Positions 15,714 to 24,700 of a stretch of 36,314 nucleotides of DNA are shown piece after piece. A program made the position numbers and the translations under genes. The notes under the pieces were generated by a model. That model was not told the origin of the DNA, did not search any database, and saw nothing but the letters and a program-made list of their open reading frames with translations. Each line of letters begins with the position of its first letter. Position 1 is the stretch's first letter. Source of the stretch: an uncultured Rhodospirillales bacterium (GTDB lineage: Bacteria > Pseudomonadota > Alphaproteobacteria > Azospirillales > Azospirillaceae); the NCBI GenBank assembly GCA_903931735.1, contig CAIZDL010000261.1, forward strand, positions 1 to 36,314. The letters are read 5' to 3'.

Positions 15714-16886
15714 TTATACCACGAAGGCAGACTTCAGTTCATCGACCAGATCCGTGCGCTCCCACGAGAAGCCACCATCGGCATCCGGCGCACGGCCAAA
15801 GTGGCCGTAGGCGGCGGTGCGGGCGTAGATCGGCTTGTTAAGGCCGAGATGGGTGCGGATACCGCGTGGGCTGAGATCCACCAAGCGCTGGAGAATCACC
15901 GCCAGTTTGTCTTCACAGACATTGCCGGTGCCGTGGGTATCGATATAGACCGAAAGCGGCTTCGAGACGCCGATGGCGTAAGCGAGCTGGATCGTCACCT
16001 TGTCGGCGAGACCAGCGGCCACGACGTTCTTGGCAAGATAGCGCGACGCATAGGCGGCCGACCGGTCGACCTTGGTCGGGTCCTTGCCGGAAAACGCGCC
16101 GCCGCCGTGGGGAGCAGCACCGCCGTAAGTGTCCACGATAATTTTGCGTCCCGTGAGGCCCGAGTCGCCGTCTGGCCCGCCGATCACGAAGCGGCCGGTC
16201 GGGTTGACGTAGAAGGCTTCCTCCGGGCACATCCAGCCCGCCGGCATCACGTTAAGAACGTGCGGACGAACAATCTCGCGCACTTCTTCCTGGCTCAGCG
16301 CCTCGCCATGCTGGGTGGACACCACGATGGAGGTGGCGCCAACCGGCTTGCCGTTGACGTATTGGAGCGTGACCTGGCTCTTGGAATCAGGCCCGAGCCC
16401 CGGGGCCGCGCCGGAGTGGCGGGCTTCGGCCAACGACTGGAGAATGTTGTGGGCGAAATAAATCGGCGCCGGCATCAGCACCGGGGTCTCGTTGCAGGCA
16501 TACCCGAACATAATGCCTTGGTCGCCCGCGCCTTCGTCCTTGTTGCCGGCGGCGTCGACACCCACCGCGATATCGGCGGACTGGGAGTGAACGTGAACCT
16601 GGACTTCGGCCTTTTCCCAATGGAAGCCAGCTTGCTCGTAGCCGATTTCCTTCACGGCGTGACGGGCGACTTCCTCGATCTTGGCGGGGGTGATCGATGC
16701 GGGGCCGCGAACTTCGCCGGCCAGCACGATCAGGTTGGTGGTGGTGAGCGTTTCAACCGCGACGCGGGCAAGGGGCTCAGCGGCGAGAAACAAGTCGACA
16801 ATCGCGTCGGAGATACGGTCACAGACCTTGTCCGGGTGACCTTCAGAAACCGACTCGCTGGTGAAGACGTAGTTAAGTTTGGCCAC
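15714..16886 (-). CDS. metK: S-adenosylmethionine synthetase MetK
   Basis: MetK makes S-adenosylmethionine from methionine and ATP. The 390-residue protein has the N-terminal [10 protein letters not shown] with His17. The ATP-binding signature [12 protein letters not shown] is at 119-130 and the P-loop-like [11 protein letters not shown] at 261-271, all intact. The 97-nt leader between lnt and metK shows only a weak ribosome site (GAGG about 11 nt upstream), and I recognise no SAM riboswitch class in it. Many alphaproteobacteria have an Xre-type regulator between lnt and metK; here it is absent. Downstream trmB uses MetK's product. Confidence 0.97.
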   Translation of the reverse strand: MAKLNYVFTSESVSEGHPDKVCDRISDAIVDLFLAAEPLARVAVETLTTTNLIVLAGEVRGPASITPAKIEEVARHAVKEIGYEQAGFHWEKAEVQVHVHSQSADIAVGVDAAGNKDEGAGDQGIMFGYACNETPVLMPAPIYFAHNILQSLAEARHSGAAPGLGPDSKSQVTLQYVNGKPVGATSIVVSTQHGEALSQEEVREIVRPHVLNVMPAGWMCPEEAFYVNPTGRFVIGGPDGDSGLTGRKIIVDTYGGAAPHGGGAFSGKDPTKVDRSAAYASRYLAKNVVAAGLADKVTIQLAYAIGVSKPLSVYIDTHGTGNVCEDKLAVILQRLVDLSPRGIRTHLGLNKPIYARTAAYGHFGRAPDADGGFSWERTDLVDELKSAFVV

Positions 16887-16983
16887 AGGATGCCTCGGTG
16901 CGTTGAGGGGACGATGGGGGATCGACGCGCTCCCTCGGCGTGAGCGTTCGAATCACTTCTTTTTGCAAGCTATGCAGCGCGGG

Positions 16984-18552
16984 TCAAGGGCTAATCCGCC
17001 CTCGCCGCGCAAAGACGATCAGCAATAGCCCCGAGAGCAACACCAACCCCAGCAGCACGGCGTCGCCCCAGCGGCCATAGACCGTGGCTGCGGGGAGGGC
17101 GCGGGGAAGTTCGGCGTCGAGAAAGCCGGTCTGGCCCAGCCCGAGCCGGGCGGTGATGCGGCCGTAAGCGTCGACGACGCCGGAAATCCCGGTGTTCGCC
17201 ACCCGGACCAGCGGCAGGCCTTCTTCCACCGCGCGGGTCTGGCTGATGGCAAAATGCTGGTGAGGACCCACCGACTGACCATACCACGCATCGTTGGTCA
17301 GGTTGAGCAACCACTGGGGCCGGTCGGCGCTGTCGGTCACTGCGCCGGGGAAAATTGCCTCGTAGCAAATCAGCGGGCTCACCGGGGGCAGGCCGGGCAG
17401 GCGGAGCGTGCGTGGCCCCGGCCCGGGGGAAAAGTCCGACGGTCCGGCGGCGATGGTCACGACCCACGCCGGCAACCAGTGCCGCCAGGGAAAATACTCG
17501 CCAAACGGCACCAGATGCGCCTTATCATAGCTGCCGACGATGGCGCCGGTGTAATCGAGCGCCTCCATGCTGTTCCAGAACTGAACGACGTTCCGCTCGC
17601 CCATGGTCGCCCGGGGCGCGCCGGTCAGGATCAACCCGCCCGGCGGCACGGCACCGGCCAGCGCATAGCGGTGGCGCTCATCCTGGCTGAGAAAGAAGGT
17701 GATCGCGGTTTCCGGCCAGATCACCGTTGTCGGCTGGGTGGCGCTGGGCGTGAGGCTGAGCTGGAGGTGGTGGTTGAAATTACCCTCGATGACCCGCCGG
17801 TCATATTTGAGAGATTGGGCGACGTTGGCCTGGACCAACCGGAGCCGCACCCCCTCAACCATTCCGGTATCGGAACTATCGAGCCGCGCCAAGCCCGCCA
17901 GCGCCAGCATTACAAAGAGTCCAAGCCCGCCGCCCAGCCAGCCAAGCGCGTGGCGGCGGGGCGTGGCCGGGCAGCCCAACAGCGCCGGCAGGCCAGCCAC
18001 CAGCATGGTCAGCAGGCTCAGCCCATAAACCCCGGTGACGGCAGCGGTCTGGAGCACCGGGGTCCAGGGGACCCAGCCATAGCCGGCGAGCAGCCAGGGA
18101 AAGCCGGTGAAAAGATGCCCGCGCAGCCATTCGGCCGCCGTCCATGCCAGCGCGAAGGCGATCACGCGTGGCAGCGCTGTAAGCCCCGACCACCATATCG
18201 TATACGAAACGATACCGATAAACAGCGCCAATGCGGCCGGCAAGCCGCACAGCGCCACCGGCATCAACCACCAAAACGAGGCGATGTCCACCAGCAGCGC
18301 AAAGGAGATCCAATAAAGCCCAACACCAAAAAAACCGAAGCCGAACCACCATCCGGTTTCGAACGCGGCCCGAGCGCCCTTGACGCCATCCAGCAGCCAG
18401 AGCAGGCCGGGAATGCTGATCAACAGAATTGGCACCGCGCCCACCGGCGGCTGGGCGAGGGTGGCCAGCGCGCCAAGCAGGAAGGCCAAGCCTCGCCGTT
18501 GCCAGGGCGTGGTGTTGGCGAGGCGGGTGGCCAGAAGGGCAAAATCAGGCAT
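16984..18552 (-). CDS. lnt: Apolipoprotein N-acyltransferase Lnt
   Basis: Lnt adds the third acyl chain to lipoproteins in the inner membrane. The 522-residue protein has several membrane segments in roughly its first 220 residues, then a nitrilase-like periplasmic domain. The catalytic Glu-Lys-Cys triad is visible: Glu281 in IWPETAITFF, Lys344 in YDKAHLVPFGEY, and Cys396 in PLICYEAIFPG. A final membrane helix lies near the C-terminus (VLLGLVLLSGLLLIVFA). It overlaps corC by 8 nt, and ybeY-corC-lnt is a widespread proteobacterial order. The long open frame on the opposite strand (17254-18693) is a GC-rich shadow. Confidence 0.96.
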   Translation of the reverse strand: MPDFALLATRLANTTPWQRRGLAFLLGALATLAQPPVGAVPILLISIPGLLWLLDGVKGARAAFETGWWFGFGFFGVGLYWISFALLVDIASFWWLMPVALCGLPAALALFIGIVSYTIWWSGLTALPRVIAFALAWTAAEWLRGHLFTGFPWLLAGYGWVPWTPVLQTAAVTGVYGLSLLTMLVAGLPALLGCPATPRRHALGWLGGGLGLFVMLALAGLARLDSSDTGMVEGVRLRLVQANVAQSLKYDRRVIEGNFNHHLQLSLTPSATQPTTVIWPETAITFFLSQDERHRYALAGAVPPGGLILTGAPRATMGERNVVQFWNSMEALDYTGAIVGSYDKAHLVPFGEYFPWRHWLPAWVVTIAAGPSDFSPGPGPRTLRLPGLPPVSPLICYEAIFPGAVTDSADRPQWLLNLTNDAWYGQSVGPHQHFAISQTRAVEEGLPLVRVANTGISGVVDAYGRITARLGLGQTGFLDAELPRALPAATVYGRWGDAVLLGLVLLSGLLLIVFARRGRISP

Positions 18553-19450
18553 CGGTGGACACTGACGGTTTTTGTGGAACGTTTCGGACCCGAACCCTTT
18601 TTACCCGCCGGGGATCGGCGTCGAGCACCTCGAACTCAAGGCCCGAAGGGTGCTGAAGCAACTCACCCCGCCCCGGCACGCGCCCGGCCATGAACACGAC
18701 CAGCCCGGCAAGGGTGTCGATATCCTGGCGGTCTTCGTCTTCGAGCAACCGTCCGACCCGCTCCTCGAACGCTTCGATCGAGATGCGGGCGTTAGCGATC
18801 AGGGTGTTGTCGGGCCGTTCGATCAGCGTGGTCGGCGAGGCGTCGTCGTGTTCGTCTTCGATCTCGCCGACAATCTCTTCCACCAGATCTTCGATGGTCA
18901 CCAGCCCGTCGATGCCGCCAAACTCATCGATGACCAGCGCCATGTGCTGGCGGGTTTGGCGCATTTGCAGCAGCAGATCGAGCACCGGCATACTGGGCGC
19001 CACAATCTGAACTTCACGCGCGATTTCGGAAAGGTTGAGTTGTTTGCCAAGGGCGATGCAAACCATCACGTCCTTGATATGGACAATGCCAACCACGTCG
19101 TCGAGGGTGTCGCGGTAAACCGGCAGCCGGCTGTGACCTTCCTCGGCGATGCGGGCGATCAACTCTTGGTGGGGCATCGCGATGTCAATGGCCACAATGT
19201 CGGCGCGGGGCACCATGGCGTCGATGGCGGTGCGGTCGCGGAGCTTGAGGATATTGGCCAGCAGCACTTTTTCGCCGGCATCGAGGGAGCCACCCGCTCC
19301 GCTATCCTCCTCGATTAACTCCTCGATGGCGTCGCGCAGGGTGTTATCGCCGCGCCTTCGAAGAATTCCGCGCAGCCAGCCGGAAAATTGCTGGGAGAGC
19401 GAGCCTTGATCGTCGGCCTCGTCGTCGCGACTACTGGGAATGTCGGTCAT
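18545..19450 (-). CDS. corC: CorC/YbeX-type CBS-domain protein (HlyC/CorC family)
   Basis: A 301-residue soluble member of the HlyC/CorC family, with no N-terminal membrane domain. Two CBS motifs lie at about 75-195, including MVPRADIVAIDI and VYRDTLDDVVGIVHIKDVM, then FGGIDGLVTIEDLVEEIVGEIEDEHD. A C-terminal CorC/HlyC domain (about 215-290) follows. The family was first linked to Mg/Co transport; in this gene context (ybeZ-ybeY-ybeX) a link to ribosome homeostasis is often discussed. The hemolysin label of older annotations is not supported here. Its ATG overlaps the ybeY stop by 4 nt. Confidence 0.93.
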   Translation of the reverse strand: MTDIPSSRDDEADDQGSLSQQFSGWLRGILRRRGDNTLRDAIEELIEEDSGAGGSLDAGEKVLLANILKLRDRTAIDAMVPRADIVAIDIAMPHQELIARIAEEGHSRLPVYRDTLDDVVGIVHIKDVMVCIALGKQLNLSEIAREVQIVAPSMPVLDLLLQMRQTRQHMALVIDEFGGIDGLVTIEDLVEEIVGEIEDEHDDASPTTLIERPDNTLIANARISIEAFEERVGRLLEDEDRQDIDTLAGLVVFMAGRVPGRGELLQHPSGLEFEVLDADPRRVKRVRVRNVPQKPSVSTDA

Positions 19451-19944
19451 GGTCTTTCGGGGCTGGAGGAATAGGGATCGGCGATCCCCAATTTACCCAT
19501 AAGGGCGGTTTCGAGGCGTTCCATGGTCGTGGCGTCGTCGTCGGTGTCGTGATCATGGCCCAAAAGGTGAAGCGTGCCGTGGATCACCAGATGAAGGGCG
19601 TGATTGGGCAGAGTTTTGCCTTGCTCGGCGGCCTCCCGGGCCACAGTCTCGAAGGCGAGGATAATGTCGCCCAGCAACAGCGGTGCGCCGGGGGCCCCCG
19701 GTTCAAAGTCGCCGACGGTCAGGGGGAACGACAACACGTTGGTCGGCTTATCCTGGCCCCGGTGGTCACGGTTGAGCGCTTGCACGGTTTCATCATCGGC
19801 AAGGGTGATGCCCAACTCGATGGTGTCGGCGCTGGTGGTCAGGCATTCGGCCAGCACCAAACGGGCGGCAGCGTCGAGCGCGCGCGCCAGCTCGTCCGGC
19901 CAGCCCTCGGCCTCGCGGTTGAGGACGATGTCGATGTTAGCCAT
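19447..19944 (-). CDS. ybeY: Endoribonuclease / rRNA maturation factor YbeY
   Basis: YbeY is a metal-dependent RNase needed for 16S rRNA 3'-end maturation and ribosome quality control. The 165-residue protein carries the complete zinc motif HGTLHLLGHDH (His-x3-His-x5-His). Upstream is the family stretch NRDHRGQDKPTNVLSFP. I chose ATG 19944, with GGGAGAAAG about 7 nt upstream; the frame is open a further 72 codons, but that part overlaps phoH and matches nothing. It overlaps phoH by 8 nt and corC by 4 nt. Confidence 0.96.
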   Translation of the reverse strand: MANIDIVLNREAEGWPDELARALDAAARLVLAECLTTSADTIELGITLADDETVQALNRDHRGQDKPTNVLSFPLTVGDFEPGAPGAPLLLGDIILAFETVAREAAEQGKTLPNHALHLVIHGTLHLLGHDHDTDDDATTMERLETALMGKLGIADPYSSSPERP

Positions 19945-20923
19945 GCCGCGCTTTCTCCCGTTCAAGATCGCGCTGGTCGTAGGCGCGCACGATCCGCGCC
20001 ACCAGCGGGTGCCGAACCACATCGCCGTCGCTAAAGGTAATTTTGCCAACGCCCGGCACGCCGCCAAGAATTTCGAGGGCATCGGCAAGGCCCGAGCGCT
20101 GGCCCGGCGCGAGATCAATTTGCGACAAGTCGCCGGTGACCGCCATTCGTCCGCCCTCACCCAGCCGGGTGAGGGCCATCTTCATTTGCATCGGCGTGGT
20201 GTTTTGGGCCTCATCGAGGATGACGAAGGCGTTGGCCAGGGTCCGGCCGCGCATGAAGGCCAGGGGTGCGACCTCGATATCGCCGGTGGCCAAGCGCCGG
20301 GCAACCAGATCGGCCGGCAGCATATCGTGAAGTGCGTCGTAGAGCGGCCGGAGGTAGGGGTCGACCTTTTCCCGGATATCGCCGGGCAGGTAGCCAAGCT
20401 TTTCCCCCGCTTCCACCGCCGGGCGTGACAAAATAATGCGCTCGACCCGGCCGGCGGTTAGCATCGCCACCGCTTGGGCCACCGCGAGGTATGTTTTTCC
20501 GGTGCCTGCCGGCCCAAGGCCGAACACCAGCTCATTGTCGAGTAACGCCTGGAGATAGGCCGCCTGCATCGGCGAGCGCGGGCTGATCGAGCGGCGCTTG
20601 GTGCGCACGCTCCCCTCGGGCCGGCTGAGTTGGGCAAGGGCGGTTGGCCCGGAGGCGGCGGTGCGAAGGGCGGCGTCAACCTCGCCGGTTCCCACGTCCA
20701 GCCCGTTTTTGAGGCGCTCCCACAAGGTTTCGAGGGCCGCCTTGGCGGCTTCTGCGCCGGTTTCGGGGCCGGCGATGGTCAGGCGGTTGCCGCGCGAAAT
20801 CAGCGACACCCCAAGCTGGGCTTCAATGCGGGCAAGGTGGCTGTCGTGGTGACCATAAAGCAAGGCCGCCAGCCGGTTATCGTCAAACTGAAGATCGATC
20901 CGCCGGTCGGGTGCGTCGGTCAC
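19937..20923 (-). CDS. phoH: PhoH-like ATPase (YbeZ)
   Basis: A 328-residue P-loop ATPase of the PhoH/YbeZ family, thought to act with YbeY on RNA. An N-terminal KH-like segment (about 35-75) precedes Walker A GPAGTGKT at 137-144 and Walker B FVILDEAQN at about 233-241. Next come TRLGEGGRMAVTGDLSQIDL and a C-terminal VRHPLVARIV. The start is GTG 20923, overlapping the miaB stop (GTGA), so translation is coupled. The name comes from phosphate-regulated PhoH, but nothing in the DNA suggests a Pho box. Confidence 0.95.
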   Translation of the reverse strand: MTDAPDRRIDLQFDDNRLAALLYGHHDSHLARIEAQLGVSLISRGNRLTIAGPETGAEAAKAALETLWERLKNGLDVGTGEVDAALRTAASGPTALAQLSRPEGSVRTKRRSISPRSPMQAAYLQALLDNELVFGLGPAGTGKTYLAVAQAVAMLTAGRVERIILSRPAVEAGEKLGYLPGDIREKVDPYLRPLYDALHDMLPADLVARRLATGDIEVAPLAFMRGRTLANAFVILDEAQNTTPMQMKMALTRLGEGGRMAVTGDLSQIDLAPGQRSGLADALEILGGVPGVGKITFSDGDVVRHPLVARIVRAYDQRDLEREKARHG

Positions 20924-22302
20924 GCCGGGGTCTCCGGGCAGGGTGCGGCTTCGGGCTCTTTGCTATCCACCAGCCGGCCGGAGAGGCTATTGGCGTGGGC
21001 GCCCAGAATGCGGACCGGTGCCAGCGTGCCCAGCCGCTCCCCCCCGGCCTCGGCATGAACCGACTGCATATAGGGGCTGCGTCCGAGCAATTGTCCCGCC
21101 CGTTTACCCGGCCGGTCGAACAGCACCGGCATAACCGACCCGATCAAGGCGCGATTGAAGGCGAGTTGCTGGCGGTTGACCAACTCCTGGAGGACGGCGA
21201 GGCGTTCGGTCTTGATATCGTCCGGCACATGGTCGGTTTCAAGCAGCGCTGCGGGGGTGCCGGGGCGGGCGCTGTATTTAAACGAATAGGCCTGGGCGTA
21301 CCCGACCGCCTCGATCAGCGCCAGAGTATCGGCAAAATCCTGGTCGGTCTCACCGGGGAAGCCAACGATGAAATCGGAAGAGAGGCCGATATCGGGCCGG
21401 GCGGCGCGCAGGCGCTCCACCACGCGCAGATAGTCAGCCGCTTTATGGCGCCGGTTCATTGCCGCCAAAATTAGATCCGAGCCGCTCTGCACCGGCAAAT
21501 GCACAAACGGCATCAGGGTCGGCACGTCTCGGTGGGCCTGGATCAGGTCTTCGTCCATGTCGCTGGGGTGGCTGGTGGTGTAGCGCAGGCGCGCCACCCC
21601 TTCCAATTCCGCCACTTCGCGCAATAATCGGCCAAGGCCCCACGTGCCGCCATTGGGGGCCGCCGCCTTCCAGGCGTTGACGTTCTGTCCGAGCAGGGTG
21701 AGTTCAACGGCGCCGCCCGCGAGCAGCCTTTGCGCTTCGGCCAAAATGTCGGCGGCCGGGCGGGAAAATTCGGCGCCACGGGTATAGGGCACGACGCAAT
21801 AGGTGCAAAACCGGTCACAGCCTTCCTGAATTGCCAAAAACGCGCTGATCCCCTGGCTGCCTTGTTCCTCCGGGAGAAAGTCGAACTTGGATTCAGGCGG
21901 AAATTCGGTGTCGAGCACGCCTTGGCCGGGTGCGCTGTCGGCGGCGGCGACCATCTCGGGTAGGCGGTGAAAGGTTTGCGGGCCGAACACCATATCGACA
22001 TAAGGGGCGCGCGCCATGATCTCGGCACCCTCGGCCTGCCCCACGCAGCCGGCAACGGCGATGATCAGCCGGCCCCCATTCACGGCCTTGCGGCGTTTTA
22101 GCGCCTTCAGCCGGCCAAGCTCGGAAAACACCTTATCCGCCGCTTTTTCCCGAATATGGCAGGTATTGAGAATTACCATGTCGGCATCTTCGGCCCGGTC
22201 CACCGGGTGATAACCGACAGGGGCCAGAACGTCCGCCATCCGTGCGGAATCATAGACGTTCATCTGGCAGCCCCAGGTCTTGATGAACAGCGCTTTAGCC
22301 AA
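20920..22302 (-). CDS. miaB: tRNA-2-methylthio-N6-dimethylallyladenosine synthase MiaB
   Basis: MiaB is a radical-SAM methylthiotransferase making ms2i6A37 in tRNA. The protein has the N-terminal cluster ligands Cys12 (TWGCQMNVYDS), Cys48 (LNTCHIREKA) and Cys86 (VAGCVGQ). The radical-SAM CxxxCxxC is at 162-169 (GCDRFCTYC), with a C-terminal TRAM-like domain. The start is the notable point. No ATG or GTG in frame fits homologue length, and TTG 22302, giving MAKALFIKTWGCQMN at 460 residues, is the best candidate, with only a weak purine stretch upstream. The frame remains open to 22566 but matches nothing there. Confidence 0.94.
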   Translation of the reverse strand: MAKALFIKTWGCQMNVYDSARMADVLAPVGYHPVDRAEDADMVILNTCHIREKAADKVFSELGRLKALKRRKAVNGGRLIIAVAGCVGQAEGAEIMARAPYVDMVFGPQTFHRLPEMVAAADSAPGQGVLDTEFPPESKFDFLPEEQGSQGISAFLAIQEGCDRFCTYCVVPYTRGAEFSRPAADILAEAQRLLAGGAVELTLLGQNVNAWKAAAPNGGTWGLGRLLREVAELEGVARLRYTTSHPSDMDEDLIQAHRDVPTLMPFVHLPVQSGSDLILAAMNRRHKAADYLRVVERLRAARPDIGLSSDFIVGFPGETDQDFADTLALIEAVGYAQAYSFKYSARPGTPAALLETDHVPDDIKTERLAVLQELVNRQQLAFNRALIGSVMPVLFDRPGKRAGQLLGRSPYMQSVHAEAGGERLGTLAPVRILGAHANSLSGRLVDSKEPEAAPCPETPA

Positions 22303-22375
22303 TTCCCGCCCGCCAAGCCAAGGAAAGAAGGCGCAAAGCTTAACACGATCGCGCCGCGTGGTGTCAATGGACGTG

Positions 22376-23188
22376 CTAACCAGCCACCCGGACCGGCGCG
22401 TTTGGTCGGCCGGCAACGGCGCGGGAGACGCCGGAGCGGATGACCTTAAAGCAATGCTCCGCCACTTCTTTGCGCGAGCCCACGAGGTCAACTGTAATCG
22501 GGGGGTGGAACTCGACCAACACGGTGATGCCGCCGAGCTTGGCAAACTCCCAAAGGTGAGGGCCAAGGTTCATGTCGCCATACCACGCATAAATTGGCCG
22601 CAGCAGCCGGCCAAGCGGGATGCCGTCGAGCGCGGTTGCGGTCAGGGAAACCGGCTGGACTGCAATTGCGCGATCGTCGATGCGTTGGGCCGCCGCCGCG
22701 AACAGCGCGGTTTTGAACGGCAGGACCCGATTGCCGTCGGAAGATGTGCCCTCGGGAAACAAAATCAGGCTATCGCCGCAGAGCAAGCGGTCGGTCAGCG
22801 AAACCCCCTGCTTGGCGGCGTCGCGCTTCACGGTGCGGTTGATGAACACCGTTTCTTGCAGCTTGGCGAGCCAGCCAAACAGCGGCCAAGTCGCAACCTC
22901 GGATTTAGCCACAAACGAGCCCTCGACCAGCGAGCCCAGAACCTCAATGTCGAGATAGGAGACATGGTTGGAAATATACAGCGTCGGCCTATCGGTGGAG
23001 CGCTCGCCAACCACAACCACCCGAATGTCAAAAATCCACAGGCAGACGCGGTGGTAAAGTACCGGAAGCCGTTTGTGCAGGCCCGGCCCCACCTTCAGCC
23101 ATAACGCCAAAGCTTGAACCGGCGCCAAAATGCCGGTCAATAGTAAAAACAGTGTGATGCGCGCGATCCCGAGCGTTAACGATCCCAT
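22376..23188 (-). CDS. olsA: 1-acyl-glycerol-3-phosphate / lyso-ornithine-lipid acyltransferase (PlsC/OlsA type)
   Basis: A 270-residue membrane-associated acyltransferase. A hydrophobic N-terminus (about 8-32) is followed by the PlsC-type catalytic motif NHVSYLD (His75, Asp80) and the substrate motif FPEGTSSDG (Glu146), then VQPVSLTATA. It begins at ATG 23188, 19 nt after olsB, and an upstream extension is unneeded. Because it follows an OlsB-type N-acyltransferase directly, I infer the OlsA role of O-acylating lyso-ornithine lipid. A PlsC role in phosphatidic-acid synthesis is equally compatible with the motifs. Confidence 0.8.
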   Translation of the reverse strand: MGSLTLGIARITLFLLLTGILAPVQALALWLKVGPGLHKRLPVLYHRVCLWIFDIRVVVVGERSTDRPTLYISNHVSYLDIEVLGSLVEGSFVAKSEVATWPLFGWLAKLQETVFINRTVKRDAAKQGVSLTDRLLCGDSLILFPEGTSSDGNRVLPFKTALFAAAAQRIDDRAIAVQPVSLTATALDGIPLGRLLRPIYAWYGDMNLGPHLWEFAKLGGITVLVEFHPPITVDLVGSRKEVAEHCFKVIRSGVSRAVAGRPNAPVRVAG

Positions 23189-23207
23189 GGTGGCTTTAGA
23201 CCCTTTG

Positions 23208-24032
23208 TCAGGCCGCGCCAGCGTCGCGGTTCTGGCGGTCGTAATGGCGGTAATACTTCTCGGTGACCTGATCGGTTTTGACCACGATGCACACATCGGT
23301 GGTGTTAAACTGGTGATCGATTACGGCACCATCGCCAATATAGCCGCCAAGGCGCAGATACCCTTTGATCAGCGGCGGAAGTTGATTGAGCGCTTCGCGT
23401 TTATTGATCAACTCGGGGGGCATCAGCCGCATGTCGGCGTAGCGATCCTTTAAGGCCACCGGTCGCAACTCTTCGGGCGCGAGGTGGTTGTAATAGAGGT
23501 AGGACAGCGGCAGCGCGAGGGTCTTGAGGTCTGTACCGGGCAGACTGCCGCAGCCAAACATCAGCGCGATTTTCAGCTCCCAGACATAGGCCGCGATCCC
23601 GCGCCATAATAGCTGCATGGTGCCGCGGGTGCGATAAGCGGCATCGACGCAACTGCGGCCCAACTCCAGGATCTCGCCCGGATAGGCTTCAAGCCGGCTG
23701 ATGTCGTACTCGCTGCTGGAATAAAAGGTGCCCGACCGGGCGGTTGCGGCGGCGGCCCTGCGGATCAGCCGGTAGGTGCCCACCACACCTTCGGGTCCCG
23801 AGCCCCGGTTGTGATCGATCACCAGCAGATGGTCGCAGATTTCGTCAAAATCATCGAAGTCGCGCCCGCGCGCGGCCATCTCGGCCGTCGGCTGCGCAGC
23901 CATCTCGTGATAGAAAATTTCGTAACGCAGCTTTTGAGCGGCGTCGATCTCGGCGTCTGATTTGGCAAGCCGAACTTCGAGGTTGCCAATACGCAGATCT
24001 GTCCCGATCAATGGATCCGTCGTTAAGGCCAT
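23208..24032 (-). CDS. olsB: L-ornithine N(alpha)-acyltransferase, OlsB type (GNAT fold)
   Basis: A 274-residue protein of the hemolysin-like GNAT family that includes OlsB, which transfers a 3-hydroxyacyl group from acyl-ACP to ornithine. Family features are AQKLRYEIFYHEM near residue 33, DEICDHLLVIDH, GTYRLI, ELGRSCVDAAYRTRG and LMFGCGSLPGTD. The C-terminal SYLYYNHLAPEELR is also typical. Ornithine lipids are phosphorus-free membrane lipids often made under phosphate limitation. A PhoR-type kinase lies 5 kb away, but no Pho box is evident. It is first of a two-gene unit with olsA. Confidence 0.85.
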   Translation of the reverse strand: MALTTDPLIGTDLRIGNLEVRLAKSDAEIDAAQKLRYEIFYHEMAAQPTAEMAARGRDFDDFDEICDHLLVIDHNRGSGPEGVVGTYRLIRRAAAATARSGTFYSSSEYDISRLEAYPGEILELGRSCVDAAYRTRGTMQLLWRGIAAYVWELKIALMFGCGSLPGTDLKTLALPLSYLYYNHLAPEELRPVALKDRYADMRLMPPELINKREALNQLPPLIKGYLRLGGYIGDGAVIDHQFNTTDVCIVVKTDQVTEKYYRHYDRQNRDAGAA

Positions 24033-24198
24033 GCTGGGGGGTTCGCGTTGCCTGGGTTTGATAAGCGCCCCAACCTCGGCTTTGTGCTCCGACGGGCAGG
24101 GCGAGCAGCTATTTTTTGCACCAAGCTACTAGCTACCACGCATACCATAAACTATGGGGCTAAGGTCAACCGCCTCTTTGGGTGCCTGCCGGGGATTT

Positions 24199-24229
24199 GT
24201 GGAACGGCGACCTTCAGCCGCCGTTCCAC
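24199..24229. repeat. Perfect 11-bp inverted repeat between mucR and olsB
   Basis: GTGGAACGGCG (24199-24209) and CGCCGTTCCAC (24219-24229) flank a 9-nt loop. It lies 27 nt after the mucR stop on the minus strand. Neither strand has a T-run behind it, so it is not a canonical intrinsic terminator. It may be a 3'-end protecting hairpin of mucR mRNA. The rest of the 220-bp gap shows nothing clear. Confidence 0.55.
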
Positions 24230-24255
24230 CGGCCCCTAACCGGGCATCCGTGGGC

Positions 24256-24672
24256 TTAGCCGTTGTTTTGGCGTGGCAGGGTGCCAAGTCCGATTTCTTT
24301 TGCCAGCGCACTGCGCTGCCGGGCGTAATTCGGCGCAACCATCGGATAGTCTGAAGGAAGCTGCCACCGGTCCCGGTACTCGTCCGGGGTCATGTTGTAG
24401 GCGGTTTTGAGGTGGCGCTTCAGCATTTTCAGCTTCTTGCCGTCCTCGAGGCAGATAATGTAATCGGGCGTGACCGATTTTTTGATCGGTGCTGCGGGCT
24501 GGGGCCGTTCCACCGCTGCCGGCTGTTCGGTGCCGGTGCTGACCAGGGCTTTGTGGACCTGATCGATAAGGTTGGGCAGATCGGTGATCGGCACGGTGTT
24601 ATTGCCAACGTGCGCTGCCGTGATTTCTGCCGTTAGTGACAAGAGGCCGCTGATGGAGGACCCGTTTGACAT
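24256..24672 (-). CDS. mucR: Ros/MucR family transcriptional regulator with altered zinc-finger ligands
   Basis: A 138-residue MucR-type regulator. These proteins are H-NS-like, bind AT-rich DNA, oligomerise through their N-terminus and control surface polysaccharide, motility and cell-cycle genes. The C-terminal domain TPDYIICLEDGKKLKMLKRHL...MTPDEYRDRW...YPMVAPNYARQR is unmistakable. The ligand set differs from Agrobacterium Ros: the second Cys is Asp (CLED) and the last His positions are Tyr-Asn (TAYN), leaving one Cys and one His. Zinc-poor variants are known in the family, so function can be intact. GGAG lies about 9 nt before ATG 24672. Confidence 0.92.
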   Translation of the reverse strand: MSNGSSISGLLSLTAEITAAHVGNNTVPITDLPNLIDQVHKALVSTGTEQPAAVERPQPAAPIKKSVTPDYIICLEDGKKLKMLKRHLKTAYNMTPDEYRDRWQLPSDYPMVAPNYARQRSALAKEIGLGTLPRQNNG

Positions 24673-24700
24673 CTATTAAGACTCCGAGTTATTGGAAAAA

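Noticed and set aside
15639-16943. 434-codon open frame opposite metK
   Set aside because: Shadow of the highly conserved MetK frame, with no recognisable motif.
16945-16960. GTTCGAATC, resembling a tRNA T-loop, upstream of metK
   Set aside because: The flanking bases do not form a T-stem, and no acceptor or anticodon arm can be drawn around it.
16887-16983. Possible SAM-responsive riboswitch in the metK leader
   Set aside because: I could not match the leader to the SAM-II, SAM/SAH or other class consensus I know; nothing beyond a short leader is supported.
17254-18693. 479-codon open frame on the + strand opposite lnt
   Set aside because: It is antisense to an intact Lnt with its catalytic triad. 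Long antisense frames are common in GC-rich genes, and its product is low-complexity and matches nothing.
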